Part shown: piece by piece, positions 25,892 through 37,900 of the stretch | Numbering within the stretch: position 1 is the first letter of the stretch | Layout of the letters: each line of letters starts with the position of its first letter | The notes under the pieces: model-generated | The model's input: only the letters and a program-made list of their open reading frames with translations | The model's database searches: none | What the model was told of the DNA's origin: nothing | Translations under genes and position numbers: made by a program | DNA from: Paragordius varius | Lineage: Eukaryota; Nematomorpha | Assembly (NCBI GenBank): GCA_964247055.1 | Contig: OZ176055.1 | Coordinates: forward strand, 8,742,001 to 8,806,000 | DNA length: 64,000 nucleotides | Direction of reading: 5' to 3'

Positions 25892-26396
25892 TCAATAACC
25901 TATTAAAATATATGTTGTGAATGTTTTTTGTGGACTACGTGTTATATGAGCGCCTACCAAAAAATTGGAATTATATTTCTCAAATCTCTTAAGCCCATTA
26001 ACACTTGGATACAACACATCCATTTCACTTCGATTCAAATTCGGGTAGTTGGATACCCCAGGCCTGTTTAAAATTAAATAATTCAAAAAATATGAAACGG
26101 ATTAATGGCAAAAATTTGCACTTTTATAACATTGATGAATTAATATATACAAAAAATTTCATTCAAAACTACTTGATATAACTTATTTTTAGGTAAAACC
26201 TCAAGGCAATTAGTCCACATGGCATGTGTGCGCAAGCTAAATTTAAAAATAAAACAAAATAAACCACTTTTTCTGTTTCTACCAATGTTAGATGTAATTT
26301 AAATAAAAAATTAGCTTTCATTTTAGCTTTCAAATCAAAACACGATATTTTACAAAAATTAGGTAAAATAAAAATGGCGCTGAAGTAGTTTGACAC
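25892..26396 (-). CDS. possible small secreted protein, two exons, unknown family
   Basis: I do not recognise this. The terminal exon 25892-26063 is open and of much higher G/C than its surroundings, and reads RPGVSNYPNLNRSEMDVLYP, VNGLKRFEKYNSNFLVG and on to ILIGY before a stop. An acceptor TTTAAACAG stands at 26064. A matching donor AG/GTTTTACC at about 26200 puts an upstream open stretch in phase; it contains VVYFVLFLNLACAHMPCG, which resembles a signal peptide with an A-C-A cleavage site. The first Met could be at 26396 or at an internal MKANFL. The gene would be divergent from ATP synthase g, with about 435 bp between. The upstream exon is very A/T-rich and could be chance; another reading frame across the junction is also open for a short distance. 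Confidence 0.35.
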
Positions 26397-26831
26397 AGAA
26401 CTTTTTTTTTCAAAATAAAATTTTATTGGGATAATTTGGCTTATATATATAATTATTAGGATAGAAGCATAAATTTAAATTGGGACCGTTTTTTTCAGTA
26501 GTTTTCAAAAAATAATAATATAAATATTGTCTGGTCTATTTATATACCCCAAATTGAATCGAAGTGTTTATGTCATATATTTAGTTTATCAGGATTTTAT
26601 TACCCACCACTCTGAAACTGTGTATATCAACCTTTCTAATACTATTATATAATAAGCCACAAGCACAAACTCTAATTCAAAAGCTACCAATTGTAACACT
26701 ATTCAGCATAAATAAGGTATATGGTGCCTTAATACCAATCAGATTATTTTTAGGTTGGTAACATCATTATTATGAGATTTTAATTTTAAACATCCCGTGT
26801 ATGAAACTTGTAAGGTTAGCTAGCAGAACAC
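26397..26831. promoter_or_regulatory. presumed promoter region of ATP synthase g, perhaps bidirectional
   Basis: Separates the plus-strand ATP synthase g start from the possible minus-strand small gene. Very A/T-rich; a TATATATATAA-like run occurs near 26440. Function is inferred from position. Confidence 0.35.
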
Positions 26832-27175
26832 ATGGCAAAATTTGTTAATAAGCTAACGGGTTTCGTTGTTAATAAAGGACCTGTATATGCCAAAGGTAAA
26901 AAAATAATTTATTTTTAGCATCCATAGATTATGCTACGCCTAGATTAAAAACATTTTGGCATTACGCCAAAGTTGAAATGAAACCGCCCACATCGGGAGA
27001 TATTTCGATTATACAATCAGATCTGAAGCAGCTCATGGCCAAATATAAAAATGGTCATGTAAGAAATCTGACAATACGGGAAGTTTGGTTGAATTCTTTG
27101 GTAGCTCTCGAAATTGGCTTTTGGTTTTTTTGTGGCGAAATAATTGGTCGAAGGAGTTTCTACTATAACGTTTAA
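26832..27175 (+). CDS. ATP5MG: mitochondrial ATP synthase subunit g, complete, two exons
   Basis: Small membrane subunit of the F1Fo ATP synthase, needed for dimerisation and cristae shape in the inner mitochondrial membrane. Exon 1 is 26832-26895, exon 2 is 26919-27175, and the intron between is only 23 bases; together they give 106 residues plus stop, the usual length. The protein starts MAKFVNKLTGFVV, then YATPRLKTFWHYAKVEMKPP (human PRLATFWYYAKVELVPP), the block VRNLTIREVWLNSLVALEIG and the C-terminal membrane helix with WFFCGEIIGRRSFYYNV (human WFYVGEIIGKRGIIGYDV). The GxxxG-like motif of the helix is only partly kept. AATAAA follows at 27205. Without splicing the frame ends at a TAG in the intron, so the intron must be removed. 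Confidence 0.96.
26896..26918 (+). other. 23-base intron of ATP synthase g
   Basis: Begins GTAAAAAAAT and ends TTTATTTTTAG, phase 1, splitting the codon for Ala between VYAK and SIDYATPRL. It is not a multiple of three and contains a stop in the incoming frame, so it cannot be coding. It is the shortest intron in the window. Confidence 0.93.
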
Positions 27176-27204
27176 ATTTAATTTTGCTTATTACCTGTTA
27201 CAGT

Positions 27205-27210
27205 AATAAA
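27205..27210 (+). promoter_or_regulatory. polyadenylation signal of ATP synthase g
   Basis: AATAAA about 30 bases after the stop codon, in the expected place and orientation. Confidence 0.55.
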
Positions 27211-28299
27211 ACAAATTTGCATTTTTATATTCATTAATTTTTAATACAATTAAAAAAGTTATAACGCTCTTTTGAAGGCATTTTTTAAAAAATTGTTTAA
27301 TATGGAGAAGGTTTAAAATTGGGAAAATGTTTTTGTTGCACTGTATATAATTTTCACTTGAAACAATCAATAATCATAAATTCGACTTTGTATGATTTGT
27401 AAACCTATCATCCGCGGCAAAATACTCAAAAATATTAACAGTTTTTTAACCTTTATAAATATCAGGAATCGAAACCGATTCCACGTAAATTTTTTTGGTT
27501 TATTAAAAATAAGTTTTAGGGGAAAAAGATTAGTTGCAAAATTAATTTTGTTTCAATTACCGAAAAATATACTATCGTACATCTTTTTTCGAAAAAGATT
27601 GGGGTAATGTTACTATAGTGTTATCTTAAATATGATTACATTTTTTTTCTCATATAAAATCATGTCAACCTTTAACAGTCATTTTTTAAAATTTACGTTA
27701 AAAAATTTATTTAATATTTTGAACAAAAAAATAATTTAGCTCATATATGGCAAAAGTAACCGTTTTTTGTCCCAATAATGGAGATATTGAATTACTAATA
27801 CATCAAACCTAAATATTTTATTTGAAATTAAAATTTAATAGTATTACAATTTTAAATACGGGTAGAAGCATATCTAAATGAGACTTGAATGAGATGTCTA
27901 ATAGTTTCGCAATTTTAGTAAAAATAGTTTGTCTTAGTGTATTTAAAATGTATCGCAAAAGATATTTGAAACTAATTTTGTTTTACAAATATATTAATAT
28001 TGGCTTAATAATTTATATCTCAAGTTTTTTAATTTAATAATTATTGTGAAGGAGTAGATGATTTGAAACTTTTTGACCGGTTAAATTATCAAAAAATTGG
28101 ATCGTGCTTATTTATATTTATGAGATGCACATCATAAAATATAAAAATAAGTAATATTACAAAATATCAAGATATTGGACCAAATTCATGCATTCTTAAG
28201 CGCATGATTCGAAATATTTTATAAGAAAATTAAATTGTTGAAAAATCCTCATCTCCTCTTTTTCGCCGCCATTTTTTTCTTCTTTATTTTTTTTGAATT
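27211..28299. other. A/T-rich spacer with no recognised feature
   Basis: No exon-like island or repeat terminus seen. Confidence 0.4.
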
Positions 28300-28525
28300 A
28301 CTAGTACAATAGCCAATAAATGTATATTCCTCATTCATTTGTATGGGGATTCTTCATTAAATGACGGTACACCCGTTTTTTTCAATCTTTTCTTGATCTG
28401 GCTAATTCTATAAAATTAAGCGATTCGAGGTATTTTATTATTGTGTTGAGCCATGTGGTATGGGGTCGGCCGGATTTTGTTAGTTCAACCGAGTACTTTT
28501 TCATAGTTTTTAGAGTGCGTGCATA
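28300..28525 (-). mobile_element. LINE 3'-terminal fragment
   Basis: The minus strand reads KKYSVELTKSGRPHTTWLNT and a following helix with LNFIELARSRKD. This is the GRP..TWLD tail found at the C-terminus of many RTE/CR1-type LINE proteins. It is a short, 5'-truncated remnant, about 230 bp. Confidence 0.55.
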
Positions 28526-28977
28526 TTGCTTTATTATAATAAAAATGTTAATAATTAACAGAAAATTTTAAAATTACGGTTTAACAGCATATTTTAGATA
28601 ATTATTCATTTTAGAATAGATTTGAATTGGATTTGGTAGATCTCCCAATTCTGAGAAAAGTTAGAGAACCGTATAAAATATAAAGTTTTTTCATAATGCA
28701 GGGAAACAATCTTTAATAATTAAATTTCAATCAAAACAACTTTTCAAACAGTAGTTTATTTTAAAGTTTATACTGTAAGGTACAAAAACACCCCTAAATA
28801 GAAAGGTTAGTAAAGTGTGTTAATTGATTAAATATGCCATAATACCTAATAAAATCGTTGAAAAACATAAAAAATATTTATTTTGATTCATTTATAATAA
28901 ACATATTTTGTGTATAAGATGTGGTACAATCATATAAATATATAGAATATTAATTGATATAAAAATAATACATATCT
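28526..28977. other. 3' flank of the P-type ATPase gene
   Basis: Downstream of the ATPase stop at 28978. Presumed 3' UTR, A/T-rich, with AATAAA-like strings. Nothing else is seen. Confidence 0.4.
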
Positions 28978-31900
28978 TTAGTAATAAGTTTCTTGTTCGA
29001 CCCAACCATGAGGCCATTTTCTTATACAAGCTTTGCGTATTTCATCATACGCAAAAATGAATACTGAAAAGGGTAGGGGAGTTAACCACCATTTCCAACT
29101 AAATAATATCATGTAAATTAAACATCAGAAACGTAAAAACATATGCATTTAAAAGAATACCATAATATTTTTAAAACCTTAATATATTTCCCGTACAATT
29201 TATTTAATTACAATTGTAAAATGTATGATTAATTGTGTTACCAATATACCTTTTTATATTTCATACTTTGTAGTTAAAAACAATTAGTTACATCTAAAAA
29301 CAACATGTCCTGCAATCTTTTGAGAAAAATAGTTGTCTCTATATTTTTTTCCAAAAAAATGGTAAAAGTAATTTTATTATTTTTTCAAAACTTTAATGCA
29401 ATATAACCTGATTGGATAAAAACCAAAAGGAACAGATATTGGGGTATAAAACAAAATGCAAGCCAATCCAATTTGAAATAGGATTGAGGCATTTAATACC
29501 ATATTCCTAAAAATAATCATACATATAATGCCTCTGATGTTCAAAAAATGCACAGCTTATTATTTGAATTATCCAATCTTTATATCATTTAAGTCCCTTT
29601 TCTTTGCTTTAAAACTCAATAGAAAGATATAAGAAAATCCAATTTTACAATTCATATAATAATTTATTTTGGAAAACAATTATTAAGATATCAGTTGTTT
29701 AGTTGTTTTGAAGTTTGGCTTATTTTATTCACAACTATCAGTCGTATTTTGAAAAATGACCATATCTAAAAATTGCAAAAATGCATGATAATTAGCTGGA
29801 GCTAATTAATTTATCAGTGAAGTTTATTATAATTAAATAAAAAGGTTTATTTGAAAATTTTTATACCCTAATCCATGTTGAAATAGGGATTTACGTCGTG
29901 TTTTATGAACTAGGAGATTTGCCATTTGACAAACGACAATTGCAATGAAAAAAGCTGAATTGCTTTGACGTTCCAACATTTTTCGACCATTATAATCCTA
30001 CGCATAAATATAGAGATAAAAAATAGTGATTGAGGTAATTTAAAAGATTAATTTTTTGTAAATAACCTGCCCGAATCAATATTTCATATGTATTACATTA
30101 AATATTAAATTGGCACCCCAAAAATAATCTCAATATTGCCAAACTAAAATCATTGATTTTGCATATTTACAAAATTTTTACCCATTCCTGCCCATAGGAG
30201 TCTAATACGTCGGATGTTGCTTTGGCATCCCACAAACTTCGAATGAAAATAAGTCGGGACGGTAGAAAACCATTCAGAGCCATAACTATAAAATAGTTGA
30301 AAAACCCAGCGGCAGATTCAATTACCCCAAGTTGGGCATATGAAACACCCAATAATCTATTTGACAATTTCAAGATAATTAAATTTAAGCACAGTTCATT
30401 CAAAGTAAAAATTTACATACTTTGTTGTGACCAATTTATCCCCCTTATTCCTTGGTGGTTGATTCATAATGTCAGATTCGGCTTTTTCATATGCCAAAGA
30501 AATGGTGGGTGGCTATAAAACAATACGTTTTTATTTTTTATAAAATGGGAAAATCGCTTTGAAATAAGTAAAACTAATTTAATGAATGGTCAAAAAAAAT
30601 CAATTAAACGGAAAAAATATAAAAAAAAAGTTAAACATAATTGCTTAAATATTGTGTGTGAAAATATGCAATACATTTACTATGATTAAACCTAATCTTA
30701 AAATTGTTCATAAAAAAGGGATTATTAAACTCTGATTAAATTCTTATACCACATCGATCCCAAGATCAATGGTTAATATGAGAATGGTTGCCAGTGGCAA
30801 CGGGATATTAAAAACGACATAAATTAGGAATGGGGTTAATTCCGGAATGTTGTGGGTTATTGCATACCCAATCGCCTTTTTTAAATTATCGAATATCAGA
30901 CGACCTAAAAAGTGTAGATATCATAAATGTTTGCAGAAAAAAGTAAAATTAATTTGTTTTTCTAATTAGATATATCATATGCTATTTTTAATTAGGAATT
31001 TTATTAATTACATCAAACATAAATATTTTATTCGTGTTTATGATTTATATACGTATTTATATATATGGCAAGATTTTAAATCCTAGTGTTATAAATTCTG
31101 AAAATTATAAAACCTTCCTCGACCCCAGTAACGATAGATGCAAAGTTGTCATCCAATAAAATTATATTGGCTGCCTGTTTACTCACATCACTCCCCGTGA
31201 TCCCCATTGCAATTCCTATATATATATATATATATAGAATTCGATTTTGGAATTTAAAAATTAAAAAAAACGCAAAAAAAATTCGATTTTGAACAATGCT
31301 ATTGCATGAATCTACCAAAAAACTACTTAGAACATACTTTACAATAAAGGGACATTAATATTTAAACGATATTTTACTGATCGCTTAAATTATTATAAAG
31401 GCTTTCAATAAATCAATATTTCAAATAACGTGCCAGTTATCATATAACAGCCATATTATTTTAAGGGACAAATATTATAATATTAGATATAGTAATAAAA
31501 GTATGGATTATCCTAAATATCTGCTAGAATTTTTATATGTAACATTATTTCACAGTCAGTTATATTCTATCTTCCTCAAACCCCATTGAAAGACACAATA
31601 ATTGATCTTAATATAACATTCTTTCACAATCTCTAATAACAGTAATCCGCTCAATTTAAAATTTGATTTTATTTCCAAGAATTTGCCAAAATCTCTCACT
31701 CAATACATTTACGGTCCAAAATTTATTGGTTTCATTAAAACTTTTTTCTTTATTTTGATAAAAAGTAAAGTTTACCGATGTCAGCTACTTTGAGGGCAGG
31801 GGCATCGTTAACCCCATCCCCGGTTACGCCTACGATAGCGCCCAGGCGTTGACAACCTTCGACTATGGCTAGCTTTTGTTTGGGGGAAATGCGGGCAAAA

Positions 31901-34900
31901 ACAATCTCACTGAATCGTTTTAACATGCAATCCACTTCGTTAGGTTTTAGCGCCTGTAATTCAGTTCCATGGACAACGAGCGCTTTTGGTTGGGGATAGA
32001 CCCATCGGCCTTCACCCTCAGTCAGGGTTGGGATAGCGGCTAAAGCACTCTTATAACTATTTATATTTTGTATGAAAATGTAATTTTGAATGTGAGTTTA
32101 TGTGACAGATTGGAAGAAATATGGAATAAAGATTGATGAAATGTAATGAAAATTAAAGGTATGATTATAAAACCTTTCCTCGGTAATATTAAAGGTGATA
32201 AGTATGTTTTTTGTTACGTCCAAAATACAAAACCCGTTTTTTGTCTCTACATTAGGTTCTACTAATTTTTCTGAGAAAAATATGGGTCTTATTCCAAAGA
32301 TTATTTTACCAAAAAATGGTTCCAGCACTATTGTGTTTTTTTTCGAGAATGGTTTCAAAACCGTTAAAAATTGATTTCAAAGAAAAAATATAAGTTCCGG
32401 TTTCATAAAAACGGTTAAAAAGAAAAAAAATGGTTCAACGATTCTATAAAAAGGGTTTCGGCACCAACTTTAAATTTCAAAACTATGTGATAGTGATGGA
32501 TAATATTTAGGAACAAACCTTTGTGAAAACGTATTTTTTGACTCAAAAATTCCTTCCAGAATTGTATTTTCGCTCTTAATGATTCCAACATTTTTTGCTA
32601 TTGATTTTGCTGTTAAGGGGTGATCTCCGGTAACCATAATTATCTGTGTTTAAGATTGTATATACTCAAAATTTGGAAAATTTTAACAAAAACAACAAAT
32701 TTTGGTATAAACAATAGTTATTTTGTCAAATATCAATCCATTAATAATCATATCCAATTTTAGTTAGACCATAATATAATTTTCTAAAACTAAATATCAA
32801 ATTGACAAAGGTTATAATTAAAAATTTTGAATAATTATACATTTTTTCACAAAATATCTCCTATAATATCCAATTTTTGCACCGAATTTGATTGAAAAGA
32901 GAAAAACTTGACATGTCCAAAAAACAATAAAGGCATTGAATCAATAGGCATATATATACCTTAATACCAGCATGTCGACATTTTACTACGGCTTCCTTTA
33001 CTCCGACCCTGGGTGGATCAATCAAGGAAATAAGTCCGACAAATGTGAAATGATGATTTTCCCGTTTACCAAAGGAATCAATATCAAATTGTATCATGGT
33101 ACAAGATGTATCAGTGTATGGGTATTGTTCAACCGAACTTTCTAGTTCACAAAACCCTAAAACTCTCTCCCCGGCATCACCGAGCATTTGATAGGCCGCG
33201 TTAAAAGCATCCGTAAAATCCTGATCAATCGCCTTTTTCACGCTTTGGTTTGGATCAGTCGGGTCAGTCGTCAAATAATAATCACACATTGCTAAAACTT
33301 TTTCAGGGGCCCCCTTGAGAACCATGATGAATTTGTTGGGATCATCGTTTGATAAACGGTTGATTGATAACTGAAGTGAATGGGATTATGGTTGTTATAT
33401 ATGAAAATATTTCACATTCTTAACTTCTAACCGCTTATTGTTTGTCAAAAATAAAATTTTGTTATAGAACCGATACGATACCCCATTATACAAATGTTTA
33501 AACTGGCAATACAAACGAGTCTCATTCAAACAAAACTCAGTAATATATTTATAAAAAGTAGCTCTCAATAGAGTTTAATCCGGATAAAACTAAAAAATTA
33601 ATCGTGCATATATATAAATACATGAAATTTATCGGTTGAGTTGAATGGAATTTCCGCCAACATGGGTGAACTTTGACGAAAAGCTTCAACATTGCCCATC
33701 ACATGTTCCATGCATTTAAGGATGGCAACTTCAGAAGCATCTCCAATACATTCTTTTTCTTGAAGCGTTAACGTTTCATTTTTGGGTGTGGCTGAGAATA
33801 TGGCATGATTACAGAGGGCCGCTATGCGAGACAAGGAAGTCCACACTGGGCCAGTGAGTTTGATTTCTATATGAGCGAAAAAATAAATTTATATGTTTGT
33901 ATGCCATCTATGTTTGATACTTTTTTGTAAAACTATTAATTATTATTGATTGTGTAGTCTAATATTTTATATTATGATGAAAAAATACATCATGGGAAGT
34001 TAAGTTAGATTTTATTATATATGCATCATTTACTTGGAATTTTAATTAAACAATTCAATGTATTCTTGAATTTAATATATTCCAGAGTTATTATATGTTT
34101 GTATGCTAACTATGCAAAAATGGTTTCGCTACTTTTTTGTAAAACTATTGATTATTGATTGTGTAGTCTAATATTAATATTGAGAATTAAAATAAATACA
34201 TGAAAAGTTAAGTGTTTAAATAATAGTTTTATCATATATACCATTTGAATTGGAATTTTAATTAAACATATCAATATACCCTTATATTTATAATATTCCA
34301 GGGTTATTATATGTTTGTATGTGCTATCTATGCAAAAATGGTTTTGCTACTTTTTTTGTAAAACTATTAATTATTGATTGTGTAGTCTAATATGAAAATA
34401 AATACATCATGGAAAGTTAAGTTAGATTTTATCATATATAGCATTTACTTGGAATTTTAATTAAACATTTCAATATAACCTTTTAAAATATTCCAGGGTT
34501 ATTATATGTTTGTATGCTATCTATGCAAAAATGGTTTTGCTACTTTTTTTGTACAACTGTTAATATTGATTGTGTAGTCTAATAGTTATATTCAGGAATA
34601 TCAAAATAAATACATCATGGGAAGTTAAGTGTTTAAATAATAGTTTTATCATATATAACATTTGAATTGGAATTTTAATTAAACATTTCAATATACCCTT
34701 GAATTTATAATATTCCAGGGTTATTATATGTATGTATGCTATCTATGCAAAAATAGTTTTGCTACTTTTTTGTAAAACTATTAATTATTATTGATTGTGT
34801 AGTCTAATAGTTATATTCGATCATAAAAATAAATACATCAGGAAGTTAAGTTAAATTTTATCCTCAATACCATTTACTTGGAATTTTAATTAAACATTTC

Positions 34901-37900
34901 CATATACCCTTGAATTTAAAATATTCCAGGGTTACAAAATTATGCGTAAGTTGAAGTTTTAAGGGTCAATTTGGAAAATTTAAGGGTGAATTTAAAATGT
35001 TCAAAGGTAGATATGAAGTGTTCAAACGTAAATTTGAATTGTAGAATGGTATATGGTGAGCGACGTGTTACATTTTAAATATTAGTAAATGCTATTCTAT
35101 TTTTTCTTCGAGGTGTTTAAAACAAATAATAAAGTTGATGACTAATGAATTATGAGCCTACACAAAAACGGCTTATCAAAAATAGACACATTTAACAGTA
35201 AAAATTTGTTTTATTAAAAATTTTAAGGCTCAAATTAGTTAATATAACTCTATATTGTTTTTTTTAAAAAAAACTTATTTAAGCTCAATAAATATACCGT
35301 TTTTTGGTTGCAAATACGAAAATTCATGGCATTGCATTTCAAACCATATGTGGGAAACTGTCATTCTATTTTGGGTCAGGGTACCCGTTTTGTCCGTACA
35401 AATGGTTGAGGTTGAGCCCAACGTTTCGACAGATTCCAAATTTTTAACTAAACAATTCTTAGCCGCCATTTTTTGGGCAGTTAGCGACAGGCATACCTAT
35501 TGGGAGTTTGTAAAAATTATATTATTGCAAAAATGATAATAGGAGATTAAAATTTGCTCGATATAATATTATTTTAATTAATTAAGCGTAAAACTGTGGT
35601 GCTTAAACCCGTAAATCGCGATTCAAAACTTTTGAGATTGAAACCGTAAATAATTAATTTATATACACATTTCGCCATAAAATTCTTTTCTGGCCTTTTA
35701 AGGGATAATAAATGGAGTAAAAATTAAAATTATTAAGATAAAACGTAAAAACTTAGCCATAAAATATATAATAATAGAATCTGACAACAATTTATATTTT
35801 TATGTATTATTTTGCAACGCAACAGTAGTTTATGCCAAAAATAATCAAGAGTGAAAAAATATGTCTCAAAAAATATTTGTCGTTTAGTTTTATGTTTTTC
35901 ACTTAAAAAAAACTAAAGTACCGTGATAGTTGGAAGGAGGCCTTCAGGCACGTTAGCTACTATAATACCAATACAAAATATTAGTGCATTCAACCACGTG
36001 TAATGTATTACGATCGAGATTACGAAAAATAAGATGCCAAAACATATAGCAATCGCCGCAATAATTATGACAAATCTATGCAATTCCCTATGAATGGGTG
36101 TTTCTGTACTCTGAGTCCCTGAGGTAAGATGGGCTATTTGGCCCATATAAGTCGCATTTCCAGTGGTTAGGACTAAACCTTTTCCAGAACCTAAAAATTA
36201 TTTATAAATTTTTGAACTTTTATTTTTAAGAGCAAAAAAATGAAAGGGAAATAAGAAAATATTTTGTAAAATGGTTGGTTAGATATATATTGAAAATTTT
36301 TATTTACAAAAAATTTGTTTCACGTATTTTTTTACATTTTAAGATAAATACGGAATATAACGAAATTTTTATCTGTAACATCAACACTTTGATCGCGTTA
36401 AGATTTGACTCATTTATATATTACTAAATTAATAATATACTATTCCGATTTAACAACTGTTATATTAAAGGAGGAATTCATAAAGTGCTAAAATGGTATA
36501 GAAAAAATAAATTTATGCAATTAAAAATTAGCTAAAAACCTTTAACAGCAAAGGTTGTAAAGAAAGCCAAATTCCTTGCTTCCAGTGGATTTATGCAATT
36601 CGATTCTACTGATCTGGGTTGCGGTTCGGCTTCCCCAGTAAAACTTGAATTATCAACCTAAATTGAAATACACACGAAATCATTTTCAAAATCAATTTGT
36701 TACAACAATAAGAGTAAATGCAATAACGCTATCTATCTATATATAATTATACTTATATTATAACAGTTTTAAGTGCTTTAATAATGTATGACTATGTTAT
36801 CATCATTAATACATTTATTTGTGAATAATACAATGTTTTAAAGGTTAGAAATTGTCAAAATCGATACCGGTTCTTGGAGTTTAAAGCGGTTTCTAACTAA
36901 GTTCGTTCTTTCTAATATTAATTTATAAATGCTATTTTGTCTAAGAGAAATCTTTTAGGATATAAACTTTCATCCAACTTTTTGTATTTATATGATTCGG
37001 AGATACCAAACTTAGGACAAATTATTTATGAAGTTAGGAGCATCAAACTTAAAAATATTTTAAAAATCAAAATCTACGTGGCTCGTTTAGGTTGACATCT
37101 GTGCAAATCTGCGAAGTAGCCTGCTTAATTGTATTATTAACCATTTTTAATATACAATTAGGGTCGCGATAGTCATTGAGACTATAATTTGATGCCAAAT
37201 TATATCATTTACAATTCAAAACCCTTAAGCAATTCAAATTCACCTTCAAATAAATTATTTTGAAGATAAAAAAAGCTATATTTTTTTAAAAAAAATTTTG
37301 CTTTAAATTAAACTAATACTGAAAATATAAAAACTAAGCCACAAAGATATATTTTATATTAATAGTGAGTTATATTATTCGAATATATTTTTAGGGTTGA
37401 ATTGTTCAAGGATGAATTTTGAAAGTGAATTTGAATTGTTAAAGGGTGAATTTGAACTGTAAATGGTATAATATGGCTTATGTAATGTGTTCAAAAGTAT
37501 AAATGAAAAATTCGTTAGCCCCTGTATATTTTTGAAATATGTAACCCGTTGTTTGAAAAATTCTTATTTTTTTACCTTTAATCCGTTTGATCGGATTATT
37601 CTCAAATCTGCCGGGATTTGATCACCACCCCTAATTTCAACAATGTCTCCAGGCACCAGATTTGCCGACTTAATTTCCATTTTTCGTCCATTTCGAAAGA
37701 CCACGGCTCGCTAGATAACATATAGATAACCCCAATAACTTATGACAAAATATGAATGTATTAAACTTGCAATTATTACATAATTTTTTTATTTTAACAA
37801 GAAATTGTGGTTTTTTTCGAGCAAATTAAATTAAAATATGAGAAAACATATGTATTGTATACCGATGGTATCATTTTTTGAAAAGATTCCATAATTTTTT

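Noticed and set aside
35255-35536. 93-codon plus-strand ORF
   Set aside because: It is antisense to the ATPase exon with the DKTGT motif at 35298-35496, where constraint on the real frame keeps the opposite strand open.
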